This document shows, one piece after another, positions 9,140 to 16,967 of a stretch of DNA of 64,000 nt. The notes beneath the pieces were generated by a model. It did not search any database and was not told the DNA's origin. It saw only the letters and a list, made by a program, of their open reading frames with translations. Position numbers and translations under genes: made by a program. Origin of the DNA: a virus; the IMG/VR virus record IMGVR_UViG_3300013233_000235, positions 140,042 to 204,041 of that record, one strand, 5' to 3'. The stretch's first letter is position 1. Every line of letters starts with the position of its first letter.

Positions 9140-9718
9140 ATGAAGTTGTATCACTATTCCGCTAATTCACACGATGTGCTTAAATCTTTATATGCACAGG
9201 CCAAACTTACTGACAAAGAAGCTGAGCGCGCGAATGCCTGGGCAGTAGAAAGTCAGGCAGTCGGGCCCTACCATAAGCATATCGCATTGTTTTTTGAGAA
9301 AGTACCCTTGGACGAGCTTGGGGATATCTACGGCGACTACCATGAGATCTGGTACCACGGTAATGAGATTTACGAACACACCGTGTCTACGGAAGATATG
9401 GCCGATCGACCATACGTGATTACTGAAACCGAAACCCACAGGGCCACCATTGGTGAGTTGTGGGATGATGACTATGCACATCGTGGTAAGTATTACACCA
9501 CCCTAAATAAAAGGCAGCAGGATAATAATGAGCGTGGGCATACCATGTCCGCCATGGTTAAAGCTGCAAAACCTTTTGTCGGTGGCACGCGGGCCGCCTT
9601 CGAGGCCAACCGTGGCAAAGAAGATTTGTTGTACGCAGCCAATGTGCCGCACCTTATGTACTACGCGGGTGCGTTTGAGATACCTGTTCGTAAGATTGAG
9701 AAGGTGACTGTAAAATAG
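9140..9718 (+). CDS. Hypothetical protein, 'KLYHYS' N-terminus
   Basis: 192 aa from the ATG at 9140 behind AAAGGATG; an upstream in-frame start at 9083 has no ribosome site. The N-terminus MKLYHYSANSHDVLKSLYAQ resembles the opening strand of small phage/bacterial proteins with an ADP-ribosyltransferase- or RES-like fold, but I cannot locate a convincing catalytic triad. It stands alone between a weak hairpin region and the first accessory cassette. Function unknown. Confidence 0.65.
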   Translation: MKLYHYSANSHDVLKSLYAQAKLTDKEAERANAWAVESQAVGPYHKHIALFFEKVPLDELGDIYGDYHEIWYHGNEIYEHTVSTEDMADRPYVITETETHRATIGELWDDDYAHRGKYYTTLNKRQQDNNERGHTMSAMVKAAKPFVGGTRAAFEANRGKEDLLYAANVPHLMYYAGAFEIPVRKIEKVTVK

Positions 9719-9730
9719 CAGTAATAAGTC

Positions 9731-9756
9731 AGCCCCTTCGGGGGCTTTCTTTTTTA
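9731..9756 (+). terminator. Rho-independent terminator of cassette 1
   Basis: AGCCCC-TTCG-GGGGCT hairpin followed by TTCTTTTTT. The same element, with changed stem sequences, opens almost every cassette. Confidence 0.9.
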
Positions 9757-9831
9757 TTTGTTTCCATACATTTTCAGAACCATATAACTACTATGAAGAG
9801 GCATCTTGATCTCTTACATTGGAGTTTAGTT
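9757..9831 (+). promoter_or_regulatory. Cassette 1: promoter, 5' hairpin and RBS
   Basis: ATTTGTTTCCATACATT block, CATATAACTACTATG core, hairpin with arms AAGAGG (9796-9801) and TCTCTT (9810-9815) closing with a G-U pair around loop CATCTTGA, then GGAG and the ATG at 9832. The hairpin probably lies at the extreme 5' end of the mRNA. Confidence 0.85.
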
Positions 9832-10440
9832 ATGAATGACTTATTAATGCGCTTAGTTGTCACCAGTGGTGTTAAGCTGAGATGTGACCACCGGGTGGTT
9901 GCGGTATCGCCCGATCGAGCCTGTACGTGGGCGGCGATACTAACCATTGGGGCTGAACACCCCATCCTCCCAACCATGGGTGGTTGGGATAATGTCCACG
10001 CCGTCCCACTAGCCACACCCGGTCGGGGGGTGCTAAACGACAACGATGCCACCCGACGGTTTACCCAGGCGATCGTAGATGGGGTCGGGCGTGGGCACGG
10101 GCTTCTATCAGACCGTACACGTGCCATACAGGGCCTCAACATGGGTGTGAGACTGCCGGAGTTGTTTGAGGGATACATGTGGTCAAAACTGGCCACAAGA
10201 CATGGGCTGGGTAACAGCCGGGCACTTTTTTACGCTGCATACGGGCTGTGCGAGCGGCAGGGCGACTGGTGGGAGGTACTGACCCACATGGAAGAGTACC
10301 AGCGTAGCGCACGCCAGCTTGTTGGGTTGGCTGGTGTGCGTACAGGGGGGGATCACGGGCTACTGTATATGAACAGTCGCCCGGAGTTACGAGATGCTGC
10401 ATTGGACACACTCATCGAGTATGTAAGGGGGGTGAAATGA
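9832..10440 (+). CDS. Hypothetical protein of the 'CTW' family
   Basis: 202 aa. The start is the ATG behind the cassette GGAG; an in-frame leader ATG at 9793 is part of the hairpin and not counted. Residues ~30-60 (SPDRACTWAAILTIGAEHPIL) match segments of the products at 16344 (PDRPCTWRTLHRLARTYPIV), 17680 (DDASCSWYTMRRLALLHPQV) and 19103 (GMSWISLGRIITNNPIL), defining a paralogous family. Helical, with no metal site visible. Four-base overlap with the next HTH gene, so probably a DNA-binding or regulatory operon partner; inference. Confidence 0.65.
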   Translation: MNDLLMRLVVTSGVKLRCDHRVVAVSPDRACTWAAILTIGAEHPILPTMGGWDNVHAVPLATPGRGVLNDNDATRRFTQAIVDGVGRGHGLLSDRTRAIQGLNMGVRLPELFEGYMWSKLATRHGLGNSRALFYAAYGLCERQGDWWEVLTHMEEYQRSARQLVGLAGVRTGGDHGLLYMNSRPELRDAALDTLIEYVRGVK

Positions 10441-11366
10441 GTAGGGTGGTTAAAGAGCAGTTCGGCCCACTCCACGAGATGTTGCTCGCATCAATGTCAT
10501 CCCATGGGCGTAACCGGCTGGTAAGTATGACCGGCATGGGTGTGGACGGCACCTGGTGGGATAGGGTGCTCACAAAGGGCCGTCGCATCACACCAACGAA
10601 GTTGTGGTCCTACCTGGATAACGTCTACGATCCCGCAAAGGACCCCTTTACCCCCCGTGAACTTATTGATGCCGCTATTGAGTGGGACTGGGGGGTAGGG
10701 GTAACACCAACCAATGCTGCGGCCACGAGCCCCATCGTTAAGGAGTTCTGGTGGATCAGGGTTAACCACCACATCAGCACTACCCAGCTGTGTAGGTCCA
10801 TACACATGTGCTCAAGCCAAGTGTACAACATGGAGTCCGGCGACCGAGGGTGCTCATTAGAGCACAGCCTGCAACTGGCAGAGGCATTTATAAGCATCGG
10901 TGTAAGCAGAGAGTTGGTAGCCGCCGCCATTCTCAGATCTTTCTGCCCAGATCCTCGCCGTCATGCGCTGATGGGTACCGTGCTGAACATACTGGTTATG
11001 AGCCGGTGTACGTTAGCACCACTGCTGCTGATCATGGGTGGGCCTGATCTAACCAGAGCCCGCTTCCTGACTGGAGAGGGTGTTTCAATAACCACCATTG
11101 CGGCATGGACCCGGCATGCTACAAATAAGTATAGAGAGTTACGATCTATACTGGAGACGGGGGCCGTTGGTAACAGGCAGGTATTGTGGGAGGCACTTAT
11201 GATGAGGGATGTGCCCCAAGGTGGATTGGCAAAACACCTCGGTACAAACCCACGCCTATTTAAATACATGCTAGCCATAGGCCGAGGGGTTGGGGAATTG
11301 GATCTCACTCCGATCCAAAATATGCCATTGCGGGACGATGTTATAACGGGGGTTTACGTATGCTAA
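10437..11366 (+). CDS. Predicted helix-turn-helix protein
   Basis: 309 aa. Residues ~100-150 (VNHHISTTQLCRSIHMCSSQVYNMESGDRGCSLEHSLQLAEAF) have the spacing of a Cro/C1 (XRE) HTH: a helix, a short turn, a recognition helix and the 'N-x-E-x-G-x-R' exit. A second helix-rich region (MMRDVPQGGLAKHLGTNPRLFKYML, ~245-270) could be another HTH. Translationally coupled on both sides. Probably a DNA-binding regulator; target unknown. Confidence 0.6.
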   Translation: MSRVVKEQFGPLHEMLLASMSSHGRNRLVSMTGMGVDGTWWDRVLTKGRRITPTKLWSYLDNVYDPAKDPFTPRELIDAAIEWDWGVGVTPTNAAATSPIVKEFWWIRVNHHISTTQLCRSIHMCSSQVYNMESGDRGCSLEHSLQLAEAFISIGVSRELVAAAILRSFCPDPRRHALMGTVLNILVMSRCTLAPLLLIMGGPDLTRARFLTGEGVSITTIAAWTRHATNKYRELRSILETGAVGNRQVLWEALMMRDVPQGGLAKHLGTNPRLFKYMLAIGRGVGELDLTPIQNMPLRDDVITGVYVC

Positions 11367-11749
11367 ATACGCTGGTTAAGCAGGGGCCGTTCACGGTCCC
11401 TACCGGTCTATCGGATAGAGCGCTACTGAGGGTAATATCGGCCAATATACCCCACATCCCCACCATGCACCGTGACCCCGCCGCAGTGGTGGTGGCATTG
11501 GCCATGGTGTGGGGAAGCATGTGCACAGAAGATCGACGAGATCTGTATGCCAACTACAGGACTGGATTGGACATTTACTTATGTCCAGACGAATACGCTG
11601 TCAAAATAAATGGGTTGAAATCACCCATAGTCGCAGCCGAATGCGGTATGTGGGTCAGATCACTACCAGCGGATGTCCGCAAACGGCTTACCCACATGGT
11701 GAGTAAAGCCATATCGAAATACCGGGCGGATACCCCGCCACCAACATAG
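11360..11749 (+). CDS. Small hypothetical protein
   Basis: 129 aa, ATG behind GGGGGTTTACGT and overlapping the previous gene by 7 bases. Predominantly helical (SDRALLRVISANIPHIP; VVVALAMVWGSMC; LPADVRKRLTHMVSKAISKY). Third gene of the first HTH operon; no recognised domain. Confidence 0.6.
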   Translation: MLNTLVKQGPFTVPTGLSDRALLRVISANIPHIPTMHRDPAAVVVALAMVWGSMCTEDRRDLYANYRTGLDIYLCPDEYAVKINGLKSPIVAAECGMWVRSLPADVRKRLTHMVSKAISKYRADTPPPT

Positions 11750-11778
11750 GGTGCACATTGCGTCCCGAGGAGCTAGTA

Positions 11779-12543
11779 ATGATTAAAACTGTAGAAGAAC
11801 TGAATGAAGTATTGCCCGAGGGCTACCTCGCCGAGATTGGTGAGGGTAGTGGGGATGACACACACCACCAGCTTACCGTGATGAGAGGGGATGCACTGAT
11901 CATTAAGTATCTGTACAATGCCAACAGGTTCCCTAACATCTGGGTAGATGGGGACTACCTCGCCATTGTACAAAGCATAGACCGTAGCTGCATCCGGTTC
12001 TATCGGTTGGACATGGTGGGACAGGGGATGCTCTACAGCCTCATCTTCACCGGGTATGTGTTCGAGGTACCCGTGAGTATGTTAGAGGATGTGGTGGCCA
12101 CTCTACGGGCTTTAGAACTGGCTATAACTGCATACACCCCTGGCTTGGTGGACGTCGAGTACGCATCTTTGGCGCCGGGGGCATCCGCGATGTTTAAACA
12201 CATGGCTGTATCAAGGGGGTTCATACAGAAGAACCGTGGGGCAAGGTTGCACAGCGATTACTACATCCGTGACCCCGAGAATGGTGTGTCGCTGTATGAG
12301 AACACACTTTACCGGGAGGGCCGATGGTTTGGAGAAGGGGAGTACACAACGTTCGACGTGCGTATGGATGCTACCCGCTGGTCTATCTCTAACAGGATTC
12401 GCACAGGCACTGGTAAGAGTATCAGTCAGTGCATCAACGTGTATCGCCCAGAGCTGGCGCCTGGCCAGGCAGCCATGGTGTCGCTCATAAACGAATCACA
12501 CATGGTGGAGTTATTAGCTAACTCCACTGTTGTGGTTGCATAG
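11779..12543 (+). CDS. Hypothetical protein
   Basis: 254 aa from the ATG at 11779 (MIKTVEELNEVLPEGYLAEIGEG), which has GAGGAG eight bases upstream; an in-frame codon at 11758 is too early. Mixed alpha/beta with an acidic N-terminus and no motif that I recognise. Last gene before the terminator at 12593. Confidence 0.65.
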   Translation: MIKTVEELNEVLPEGYLAEIGEGSGDDTHHQLTVMRGDALIIKYLYNANRFPNIWVDGDYLAIVQSIDRSCIRFYRLDMVGQGMLYSLIFTGYVFEVPVSMLEDVVATLRALELAITAYTPGLVDVEYASLAPGASAMFKHMAVSRGFIQKNRGARLHSDYYIRDPENGVSLYENTLYREGRWFGEGEYTTFDVRMDATRWSISNRIRTGTGKSISQCINVYRPELAPGQAAMVSLINESHMVELLANSTVVVA

Positions 12544-12592
12544 TGGGCACGGGGCTTTCTTAACCGTAAGCCCCATAGCTGTGTATGTGATG

Positions 12593-12617
12593 GCCCCCTC
12601 GGGGGCTTTCTTTTTTA
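12593..12617 (+). terminator. Terminator of cassette 2
   Basis: GCCCCC-TC-GGGGGC hairpin followed by TTTCTTTTTT. A second, weaker GGGGCTT...AAGCCCC hairpin lies just upstream (12551-12574). Confidence 0.9.
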
Positions 12618-12692
12618 TTTGTTTCCATACATTTTCAGAACTATATAACTTGTATGAAGAGACATCTTGATCTCTTGTATAGGAGTTTAGTT
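12618..12692 (+). promoter_or_regulatory. Cassette 2: promoter, 5' hairpin and RBS
   Basis: CTATATAACTTGTATG core; hairpin arms AAGAGA (12657-12662) and TCTCTT (12671-12676), loop CATCTTGA; AGGAG, then ATG at 12693. Confidence 0.9.
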
Positions 12693-13430
12693 ATGAGTAA
12701 AATGGTTAACTCGCTTAAGAAGGTGCCCAATACACCACGCAATTTCATGCACGAGGGGCGCCTTAGAAACCTCTTGGTACATATGCGGGAGTCGGACCCA
12801 TCCGCTATTACGCCAGAGAACATGTTCGTCATGGCGGACATCCCGGTAGATTTTACCCGGCTGGCTTTACCCGAGATCCACGCCAGTGGTGCGACCCAGC
12901 CGATTTCTATCGCCGCCCTGACACGTCTTATCAACGGTGTCCAAATTGGCCGCATACGGTCGACAGATGGGTCGTTTGTGGTGGCTGCCTTTCCTAGATG
13001 GTATGATTCGGGCGCTGGTGCTATTAGCGTCGCCATATGTGTGGAAGGGGCGACAAATTCGGCTCTGGATATTAACATTATACATGGTCGGCGTATACTC
13101 CATGTTGCATGTGGGCATAAGCGGGCGTGGATAATCACGGATCTGGGTGCATGGCTTGTAGGCTGGGATGTCGATAGCCAGGGATCTGTACATATCCAGG
13201 AAGGGGCGGTACCACTCGGCGATGGGGGCCCATTGTACAACACTCGCATCCAGATGATCTATAATGCGGATGTGGATGAAGATAACAATCTTACATACAC
13301 GGCCGTATGCTATAATGGGGGGGAACCAACCGCTGCATACGAGGTCTGCGTATCCCCGATGACAGGTCAACACGATGCACCGTCCGATATGAGTGTGTCC
13401 GAATTGATGGACACACTTAAAACAAACTAA
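12693..13430 (+). CDS. Hypothetical protein, paralogue of 62263-63030
   Basis: 245 aa. Shares an ordered set of segments with the product at 62263: 'ADIPVDFTRLALP' versus 'ADIPSDFVELLMP'; 'WIITDLGAWLVGWDVDSQG' versus 'WLITDAGAWLYRCGTDSGG'; 'GGPLYNTRIQMIYNADV' versus 'GGPLGGRVVNMVYSADV'; and a C-terminal 'YEVCVSPM...SVSELMDTL'. The WIITDLGAW strand also recalls propeller blades. Beta-rich; function unknown. The next gene follows after 10 bases. Confidence 0.7.
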   Translation: MSKMVNSLKKVPNTPRNFMHEGRLRNLLVHMRESDPSAITPENMFVMADIPVDFTRLALPEIHASGATQPISIAALTRLINGVQIGRIRSTDGSFVVAAFPRWYDSGAGAISVAICVEGATNSALDINIIHGRRILHVACGHKRAWIITDLGAWLVGWDVDSQGSVHIQEGAVPLGDGGPLYNTRIQMIYNADVDEDNNLTYTAVCYNGGEPTAAYEVCVSPMTGQHDAPSDMSVSELMDTLKTN

Positions 13431-13440
13431 GGAGTTAGAC

Positions 13441-13845
13441 ATGAACCGAGTAAGCTTAGTGAGAGCGCTAAAAGAGTTTTGTAAGTCCACGGGCACCAAG
13501 CTATCCGATTACGTGGTAGGTGCAGGTGGTGCCATGATGTTGGAGAGTCGCACTTTGCGCTCCGAAACCGATGATGTGGATGTTGCTACTTCACACCGGG
13601 TGTGGGATCTGTTGTACAAGTTACCACACCGGGAAGAGTATTTCGGGGACACTGAGATACGTGCCTTTGGCAAAGTGGATGTACACCTGGTTGATAACCC
13701 GGTGGTTATTGAAACACTGGTATCAAAAGAGGGTGTCATATATTGGGACCCTGAGACCGTGCTACGGTTCAAGCAATACCTCAACAGAGATAAGGATCAG
13801 AAGGATATAACCGCCCTAAAGAAGTACATCGCTAGTAATAAGTAA
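13441..13845 (+). CDS. Nucleotidyltransferase-fold protein
   Basis: 134 aa with AAGGAG upstream of the ATG. The arrangement G-A-G-G-A-M-M-L (27-34) followed by S-E-T-D-D-V-D-V (41-48) is the helix-turn plus 'DxD' metal site of DNA polymerase beta-like nucleotidyltransferases. A further acidic strand (GKVDVHLVD) and the terminal 'FKQYLNRDKDQKDITALKKYI' helix are like the AbiEii/MNT class that carries 'R-x-K-D-x-x-D-x-x-x-L'. Such proteins transfer NMPs to RNA or protein and occur in toxin-antitoxin systems. Which substrate applies here cannot be read from the sequence. Confidence 0.65.
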   Translation: MNRVSLVRALKEFCKSTGTKLSDYVVGAGGAMMLESRTLRSETDDVDVATSHRVWDLLYKLPHREEYFGDTEIRAFGKVDVHLVDNPVVIETLVSKEGVIYWDPETVLRFKQYLNRDKDQKDITALKKYIASNK

Positions 13846-13851
13846 TAAGTC

Positions 13852-13876
13852 AGCCCCTTCGGGGGCTTTCCTTTTT
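13852..13876 (+). terminator. Terminator of cassette 3
   Basis: AGCCCC-TTCG-GGGGCT hairpin followed by TTCCTTTTT. Confidence 0.9.
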
Positions 13877-13954
13877 ATTTGTTTCCATCAATTCTTAGAA
13901 CTATATAACTTGTATGAAGAGACACTTTGATCTCTTATTGTGAAGGATGTTGAT
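13877..13954 (+). promoter_or_regulatory. Cassette 3: promoter, 5' hairpin and RBS
   Basis: CTATATAACTTGTATG core; arms AAGAGA (13917-13922) and TCTCTT (13931-13936), loop CACTTTGA; then GAAGGATG before the ATG at 13955. The segment between hairpin and start has diverged from the other copies and contains an in-frame TGA. Confidence 0.85.
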
Positions 13955-14047
13955 ATGAGTAAAGTATGTAAGAACCCCACAGGCCCAAATGGCCGGGTTA
14001 GTTACGGACTCGCCCACGGTACCACCCTCTCCAACGAGCCACACTAG
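13955..14047 (+). CDS. Very small hypothetical protein
   Basis: 30 codons (MSKVCKNPTGPNGRVSYG...) directly behind the cassette 3 ribosome site. It begins with the MSK that most cassette-driven proteins share. It may be a real leader gene or a degraded remnant; the next gene starts 13 bases after its stop. Confidence 0.4.
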   Translation: MSKVCKNPTGPNGRVSYGLAHGTTLSNEPH

Positions 14048-14060
14048 GGATAAAGGCGCA

Positions 14061-14690
14061 ATGACCAACCATAGGGTTAGCCCCAACTACACACCCCCAG
14101 CAACCCCGCTAGGCGATTATCTGCGTGCCGTCATGGCGCACCAGGATATAACCTGGAGGGGACTTTCCAATCGCGTGGGATGTACACCCATCTCATTGGC
14201 CGCCATCGCATCAGGTGAATCCCGCTTTCCGGATGTATCCCAAGAAAACCTTCTGATGTATTGTAAACACGTTTACAAAGATAGGTTTTGTAAGGATGCT
14301 TGGCGCAGAGCTATGTCCGGCATACCAACGGGTAATAAGGAGGTGCACGCAGCAATGGCCACCCCTTTGGGGGACGCTATGCGGGAGTTCCGCCGAGAGC
14401 ATGGGATCACCTATAGCCAGTTCGCCCGCATGTGTGGTATCAATCACACGTACCTGCGGTCAATCGAGCGTGGTAAAGTGAAACTTAGCTTTGCCAACGG
14501 CGTTTATATATCAAAAGGTATACGCGCCAATGGGGACCTAGATGTGGCAGCGACACGCCTACTTGATTTGGTGTCTAGCACCATGGTGCAACCCACTTAC
14601 ACGGATATGGCTATTAGAATATCCGCCCTTAATGAAACCAAACAACGCAGGCTTTCTGACCTGCTACTTAAGTTGGAGACAGAGAAATGA
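14061..14690 (+). CDS. Double XRE-type helix-turn-helix protein
   Basis: 209 aa from the ATG at 14061 (AAAGG upstream). It contains two Cro/C1-type HTH domains arising from an internal duplication. The first runs from ~14 to 68 (ATPLGDYLRAVMAHQDITWRG...ISLAAIASGES), the second from ~98 to 150 (ATPLGDAMREFRREHGITYSQ...TYLRSIERGKV). Both open with the same ATPLGD. A C-terminal helix (LNETKQRRLSDLLLKLETEK) may dimerise. Likely a transcription regulator or DNA-binding protein; four-base overlap with another HTH gene. Confidence 0.85.
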   Translation: MTNHRVSPNYTPPATPLGDYLRAVMAHQDITWRGLSNRVGCTPISLAAIASGESRFPDVSQENLLMYCKHVYKDRFCKDAWRRAMSGIPTGNKEVHAAMATPLGDAMREFRREHGITYSQFARMCGINHTYLRSIERGKVKLSFANGVYISKGIRANGDLDVAATRLLDLVSSTMVQPTYTDMAIRISALNETKQRRLSDLLLKLETEK

Positions 14691-14929
14691 ATAATGCCGT
14701 AACAAGATACATCAAACAGTTCGTACCAATGCATCCCGAGCGGATTTCCAAGATGGGTAAGGCCATCGGGTGGGATGGTAATGAGCTATACCACTGGCTG
14801 CGTGGTGAACGCCCAAACCCATCCTTGGCGTACATGGAGCGGATCTCCCGTTACCTGAGCCGGGGTAACCCTGAGTTTGAACCAATCCGGTTCGATCAGC
14901 TAATAGAAGGAGTGAACAAACGTGATTGA
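14687..14929 (+). CDS. Small XRE-like helix-turn-helix protein
   Basis: 80 aa; almost the whole protein is one HTH unit: 'RISKMGKAIGWDGNELYHWLRGERPNPSLAYMERISRYL', with the recognition helix followed by the 'R-G-E-R-P-N-P-S' exit typical of Cro/C1 family members. Overlaps both neighbours. Confidence 0.75.
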   Translation: MNNAVTRYIKQFVPMHPERISKMGKAIGWDGNELYHWLRGERPNPSLAYMERISRYLSRGNPEFEPIRFDQLIEGVNKRD

Positions 14930-15440
14930 GAAAACAGATGTAAGAAAGCTGTGGCTCATGGGTCGCATGGCCGGTATGGTTGACACCATCCGTGGTGAGC
15001 GGATGGCTGGTAATATACACATACCCATTGGGGAGCATATGCGGGATGGTGTGTACAAGCACCAGTTTGTGAACGATAAGCTGGTACGGTCCATTGCGCA
15101 GATCCGAGCGGTGATATTGGCGGCCTTAGTCGCCCCACCGGCTGAGTACCTGCCGATACTGGCACTGCTGAGCCCCGAAAACCCCGTCCCATATGGTAAA
15201 GGTTGGCCTGAAGAGTATGCCCCCGTGCATATGGCGGTGCACGGGTGCTACTTACTAAACACCCCCCTGCTATTGACCGAATTGGTGGAGGTGGTTACCT
15301 ACAGCCTCTTCGACATCCCTGATGAAAACATGGATGTGGCCATTGCCGCGATTCGGTCCTACTACGCTATGGGGGCCACCGGGGAGTCGCTAGCATTGTA
15401 CGAGGCATTAGAGGTCTATGACACCATCCCAAAAGGGTAG
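14922..15440 (+). CDS. Hypothetical helical protein
   Basis: 172 aa from a GTG with AAGGAG seven bases upstream. All-helical, with no HTH that I can recognise, yet embedded in the HTH operon with overlaps at both ends. Possible partner or cofactor of the neighbouring DNA-binding proteins; inference from context only. Confidence 0.6.
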   Translation: MIEKTDVRKLWLMGRMAGMVDTIRGERMAGNIHIPIGEHMRDGVYKHQFVNDKLVRSIAQIRAVILAALVAPPAEYLPILALLSPENPVPYGKGWPEEYAPVHMAVHGCYLLNTPLLLTELVEVVTYSLFDIPDENMDVAIAAIRSYYAMGATGESLALYEALEVYDTIPKG

Positions 15441-15687
15441 ATGCACATTGCCCCCAACCTCACCATGTGGTGCATGGTTGGATAAGCGTGTACGTGAGGG
15501 GGTGATAACTAGGGGCCAGTGGGTGGCTGCACTACCCATCGCGTATGGTACCTGGAGGAAGATCGAACTGGGTCGTATCCCCATTACCGAGGCGACAGCC
15601 ATGCGCCTACAGCGGACTGTTATACGTGTGTTGGGTCACGACCACTTAGATAGTTGGTGGGGTTGTGTTAACACACACCCGCTGTAA
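15418..15687 (+). CDS. Small helix-turn-helix protein
   Basis: Up to 89 aa. The HTH is at 'VREGVITRGQWVAALPIAYGTWRKIELGRIPITEATAMRLQRTV'. The annotated ATG lies inside the previous gene; a TTG at 15478 in the same frame is an alternative that would retain the whole HTH. Last gene before a strong terminator. Confidence 0.6.
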   Translation: MTPSQKGRCTLPPTSPCGAWLDKRVREGVITRGQWVAALPIAYGTWRKIELGRIPITEATAMRLQRTVIRVLGHDHLDSWWGCVNTHPL

Positions 15688-15700
15688 ATTGCGGCATAAC

Positions 15701-15733
15701 AAGACTCCCTTAATCGGGAGTCTTTCTTTTTTA
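15701..15733 (+). terminator. Terminator of cassette 4
   Basis: AAGACTCCC / GGGAGTCTT hairpin with a 7-nt loop and TTTCTTTTTT. The stem sequence differs completely from the GCCCC class, so the terminator position is conserved rather than its sequence. Confidence 0.9.
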
Positions 15734-15808
15734 TTTGTTTCCATACATTCTTAAGACTATATAACTTGTATGAAGAGACGCATTGATCTCTTGTATAGGA
15801 GTTTAGTT
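15734..15808 (+). promoter_or_regulatory. Cassette 4: promoter, 5' hairpin and RBS
   Basis: CTATATAACTTGTATG core; arms AAGAGA (15773-15778) and TCTCTT (15787-15792), loop CGCATTGA; AGGAG; ATG at 15809. Confidence 0.9.
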
Positions 15809-16351
15809 ATGAACGAAGAATTATCTAAAGCGTGTGCATCCATAGCGGATACCCCGCAGTTGGAATTGACATTTGATGTCAACCGCATTAGCGGTATGCC
15901 CGATGGGACAAGTGCCAATATCTTGTCACGATTGTTGGGTGTTCCGCTATCATTCCTAACTGCGGTTGCCGGGGTGAGTTGCAAGAAAGCCGCTCTGGCG
16001 AATATTTGCACAGCAGTAACACGCCCCGGCCTATCGGTGGTATACGCCGTACGGGGCGGTACACTGCATGTACAATTCTTGGTTGCTGGGGAGTACGAGC
16101 ATCTACGGATAGATGCCCCTGAGGATCCCATTCTAGGCATGGGGGTGTCGGGGTTAACCGCATGGGTGGTTACCACACAGGGTGTCTACAAACACCAGTT
16201 GAATGACTTCGAGCCCCCGCAAGTGTTTACATACCCTATAACGGGTATAACGGGCATGGCGGTAAGTGGTACGGGGATCATCATTGATGTCTTGCTGCCC
16301 GACGGTGTTGAGCGATCAATGCATCTGCGTGTGGAGGCCGATAGTGAATAA
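15809..16351 (+). CDS. Hypothetical protein, distant relative of the 12693/62263 family
   Basis: 180 aa. The C-terminal half carries the 'LTAWVVTTQGVYKHQLNDFEPPQVFTYPITGITGMAVSG' strand pair that corresponds in place to 'WIITDLGAWLVGWDVDSQG' of 12693. Beta-rich, no active site seen. Overlaps the next gene by eight bases. Confidence 0.6.
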   Translation: MNEELSKACASIADTPQLELTFDVNRISGMPDGTSANILSRLLGVPLSFLTAVAGVSCKKAALANICTAVTRPGLSVVYAVRGGTLHVQFLVAGEYEHLRIDAPEDPILGMGVSGLTAWVVTTQGVYKHQLNDFEPPQVFTYPITGITGMAVSGTGIIIDVLLPDGVERSMHLRVEADSE

Positions 16352-16967
16352 GTCCATATTAATGGTCTGCGACCCCAAGATCTTTGCTGTGCAGGATCGG
16401 TATCTGGTAACCAGACCTGACAGACCCTGTACGTGGAGAACACTGCATCGGCTGGCCCGCACTTACCCAATCGTTGACAGATACCTAAGTGTTGGGTGCC
16501 TGCTGCCAAATCCTGCCCCACACCGCCGTAGCAAGTTCATAGACGAAGGCACCGCCGAACTGTACGGCATTATCGCAGACTATGTGGCCAGTGGGTACGC
16601 CCACTATAAGTTCGGAGTAGAGGTCGCCAAACACCTGCGCGCCACCACATGTGTGCAGAGCATGAGTGGTACGCTGAACTGGCTGGCTATCTTACCACAC
16701 GTCTATCCGGAGTTACGCCCACTTGTGTTAAAGATACATGGCTTGGATGGGTTAGATAGCGTTATGGTTGCTAAGGCCGTGCGGTTAGCTATAAGCATAT
16801 CTAAGTACAGGCACCGCCGGACCACCTATTCCGAGGTATACGGAATAACGCCAGCAAACGAACGACAGTTGTTCAGCAGAGGATACACCTGCAAACATAA
16901 AGAAAAGATTATATCTAACCTAAAAGAGGGGGGCGAGTTATGGGATACATCATCGGTTCTATGGTAA
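16344..16967 (+). CDS. Hypothetical protein of the 'CTW' family
   Basis: 207 aa from a GTG with GGAGG six bases upstream. Residues ~22-43 (RPDRPCTWRTLHRLARTYPIV) match the products at 9832 and 17680. The C-terminal region has a helix pair (YSEVYGITPANERQLFSRGYTCKHKEKI) that could be an HTH, matching 'YTAMYGLTNREVSSVFSIG' in 17680 and 'YREVYGLDKQQAKAACELVW' in 19103. Part of a five-gene overlapping operon. Confidence 0.65.
   Translation: MNKSILMVCDPKIFAVQDRYLVTRPDRPCTWRTLHRLARTYPIVDRYLSVGCLLPNPAPHRRSKFIDEGTAELYGIIADYVASGYAHYKFGVEVAKHLRATTCVQSMSGTLNWLAILPHVYPELRPLVLKIHGLDGLDSVMVAKAVRLAISISKYRHRRTTYSEVYGITPANERQLFSRGYTCKHKEKIISNLKEGGELWDTSSVLW

Noticed and set aside
9793-9831. Upstream ATG in the cassette leader as the true start of the gene (and its equivalents in other cassettes)
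   Set aside because: It lies in the 5' hairpin, has no Shine-Dalgarno, and the frame is broken in several cassettes, while a good AGGAG precedes the downstream ATG in each.
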